Source: Coturnix japonica
Lineage: Eukaryota > Chordata > Aves > Galliformes > Phasianidae
Assembly (NCBI RefSeq): GCF_001577835.2
Contig: NC_029527.1
Span: 8,338,094-8,402,093, forward strand
Reading direction: 5' to 3'
DNA: 64,000 nt
A program made the position numbers and the translations under genes. The notes beneath the pieces were generated by a model. The model was given only the letters and a program-made list of their open reading frames with translations, was not told where the DNA came from and ran no database searches. The number at the start of each line of letters is the position of its first letter. Position 1 is the first letter of the stretch. Below are positions 62,424-64,000 of the stretch, one piece after another.

Positions 62424-62453
62424 ACACATGCGCACACACACGTGCACACACAC
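62424..62453. repeat. Alternating CA/CG purine-pyrimidine tract
   Basis: ACACATGCGCACACACACGT followed by GCACACACACG: a nearly unbroken pyrimidine-purine alternation rich in CA and CG steps, the kind of sequence that can adopt Z-DNA. Confidence 0.8.
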
Positions 62454-62547
62454 GGGTCCTCTGAGGCACAGCTCCTCCGGCAACGTGCGAGCTCACATGG
62501 AGCGGGGTGAGCGGCCGGGCATGAAGGCATTGCTGCCACAGCCAGTC

Positions 62548-62597
62548 ACCCAGCAGCCTGGCCCTGCATGTTACCCAGCGGCCTGGCCCTGCATGCA
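62548..62597. repeat. 25-bp tandem duplication
   Basis: Two adjacent 25-bp units, each beginning ACCCAGC and containing GCCTGGCCCTGCATG, differing at about three positions. A recent local duplication. Confidence 0.9.
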
Positions 62598-62650
62598 GAG
62601 CTCCGACATGTTTGTGGCCAGGCTGTGTGTCACGGTGTTACCCTGAGAGT

Positions 62651-64000
62651 GCTTGGGCCCTCCAGAAGCACAAGCAGTGGGATTAAAGGAGAGCCCGGTT
62701 ACGCAAATGGCCCTGGTAGCCCCAAGCGTGTTTGCTGACAGTGTCTGTCAGCACAAGGACTGCTGGAGCACAGTGCATTGCTGTCGGCACCTTTACTGGT
62801 ACAGATGCTGCTGGGAGGGCAACAACATGTTTCTTTGGTTTCACTGAGATGAAATGGCACCTGGCTTTCCTCATCCCACCTTCTTAGCACGTGCTGACTG
62901 GTCAGGTGCCTCGGGCCTTCGGATCGTGGAGGGTCTATAAGGTCTTACAGGGCCCTGAGTGATGCTCTTGGACTGTGTTGGCAAGATGATGGATCCAAGC
63001 AGTTCCAGCTCCTGGACACAATATGCTGTTTTCACCTAAACTGAGGTAGAGCAGATAGAGCCAAATCTTGAGTCTTGAGTTGTTCTAAAAGACATTGTCA
63101 TTCATCTGGATTACTATTGATAATGACCACAGGACCAAGGCCACTATTTTACTTTGACCCAGAGAACAGCTACTCCCCATCAAAGCTCTATCAATGCAAT
63201 TCAGGAGGGGCTGTGGCTCAAAGCTTGCATTCTAGGACATGACTTACATCTACGCAAAATCAGCTGCTACAGAAAGAGTTAATAGAGAGGGGTGTGGAGG
63301 GGGAGGGTTCAAGGAAAGTCACAGCATCAGGTTTTCCTCTAAGGGGCTCTCAAATGATCCCCAGCCCTGCCACAAGGTGAACGCCTCCTCCCCAGTGAAG
63401 CCCAGGGTGTCTGTCTTTTTGACTCAGCTGCCAGAGTTATGTTGCAGAATTTGATCCTTCTGCCCACGTCCCTTCTCCCCTCTACTGAACAGCCTCTGCC
63501 CACTGCTCTTCGGAAGCTTGTAAGATTTCAAGACCATGAAAGTGCAAAGCGATTTCATCTGGCCCTGTGGGCAGTGCAGCAGGTTCTCTCTTCTCATACG
63601 ATACAGTTTCAGCCTTAGTGCTGTCCTCTGCTGTAATGCTAGATGGGCTGAACAGATGGGGAGGTACTATGGCAGGGCTCAGGGCTGACAGCTGCTTTGC
63701 AATTATAAATCTGGAATGCGATTTGAGGGGTCTAAGATACTTAGAGCTGGATCCTTAGTGCAGGAGCATATATCAAGTAGGTCAGTCTCTGCACCAGAGG
63801 AGAGCAGGGAGTGCTGTGTGACAGGCAGCTCCAGCCCTTCCTTATGGAGTTTATGTTCTGATGCCATTCTGAACATTAAGATTTTGACTCAATGATTAAT
63901 GGTTTTTTTTTTTGGCTATTTATTCACATCTTTTTTTTGTTTTCTTGGATGTAACTTAGTAATACTAAATGCTTCTTGAATGCAACTATGAATTGCTCAC
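62651..64000. other. Intergenic stretch to window end, nothing recognised
   Basis: Moderate GC, with no exon or repeat family I can name. Short T runs occur near 63902 and 63932. Confidence 0.5.

Larger units (their letters stand above)
62150..62650. other. GC- and CpG-rich patch in the intergenic region
   Basis: GC content climbs and CpG becomes frequent, densest at about 62408-62520 (roughly a dozen CpGs). Within it are an alternating CA/CG tract (about 62424-62453) and a good splice-donor-like GGGTGAGC at about 62505-62512. It could be a small CpG island with a non-coding first exon, or only a GC-rich patch. Long open frames on both strands here follow from the high GC. Confidence 0.4.

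Noticed and set aside
61892-62539. 215-codon minus-strand open frame, with a 132-codon plus-strand frame over the same DNA
   Set aside because: Open on both strands in GC-rich DNA where stops are rare. The translation is Ala/Ser/Cys-rich and biased by the CA repeat (CVCTCVCACV), with no recognisable domain.
1-64000. Retroviral LTRs, other virus-like elements, tRNA/rRNA genes, CRISPR arrays
   Set aside because: Looked for characteristic ends and motifs on both strands by eye and saw none. A library-based repeat search would be the decisive test.

Overview
The window reads as nuclear DNA of a bird, most likely a galliform such as chicken. It has split vertebrate genes with GT-AG introns, CpG-rich shared promoters, and 3'-end fragments of CR1 LINEs with the avian tail of repeated ATTCTGTG. 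The gene order CHCHD4 - TMEM43 - XPC - LSM3 matches human 3p25.1. From memory this block lies on chicken chromosome 12, but the sequence alone cannot fix the species.

Layout. From 1 to about 2.6 kb there is no gene, only a CA/TA microsatellite. CHCHD4 (minus, 3 coding exons, 2820-10324) is head-to-head with TMEM43 (plus, 12 exons, 10557-18164), with 232 bp between start codons. TMEM43 meets XPC tail-to-tail (minus, 16 exons, 21317-30548). XPC is head-to-head with LSM3 (plus, 4 exons, 30638-32501), with only 89 bp between start codons. I rebuilt every exon by hand from splice sites, phase and remembered human proteins. The models close without gaps at 138, 400, 960 and 102 residues, against 142, 400, 940 and 102 in human. 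From about 32.8 kb to the end I see no gene I can support. That 31-kb stretch holds three CR1 scraps, some simple repeats, AT-rich stretches that could be conserved non-coding elements, and a small CpG-rich patch near 62.4 kb.

Functions. CHCHD4 (MIA40) drives oxidative folding in the mitochondrial intermembrane space. TMEM43 (LUMA) is an inner nuclear membrane/ER protein. XPC is the damage sensor of global-genome nucleotide excision repair. LSM3 is a ring subunit for U6 snRNA and mRNA decay. They do not form a pathway. The link is architecture: two divergent housekeeping pairs, each sharing a CpG-rich promoter.

I found no previously undescribed system. The best leads are an XPC intron that is open and in frame throughout (23319-23738), an exon-like ORF in CHCHD4 intron 2 that would join exon 2 in frame and end just inside exon 3, and a near-identical inverted pair of CR1 tails flanking the CHCHD4/TMEM43 promoter. 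I saw no retroviral or other virus-like element, no tRNA or rRNA, and no CRISPR array.
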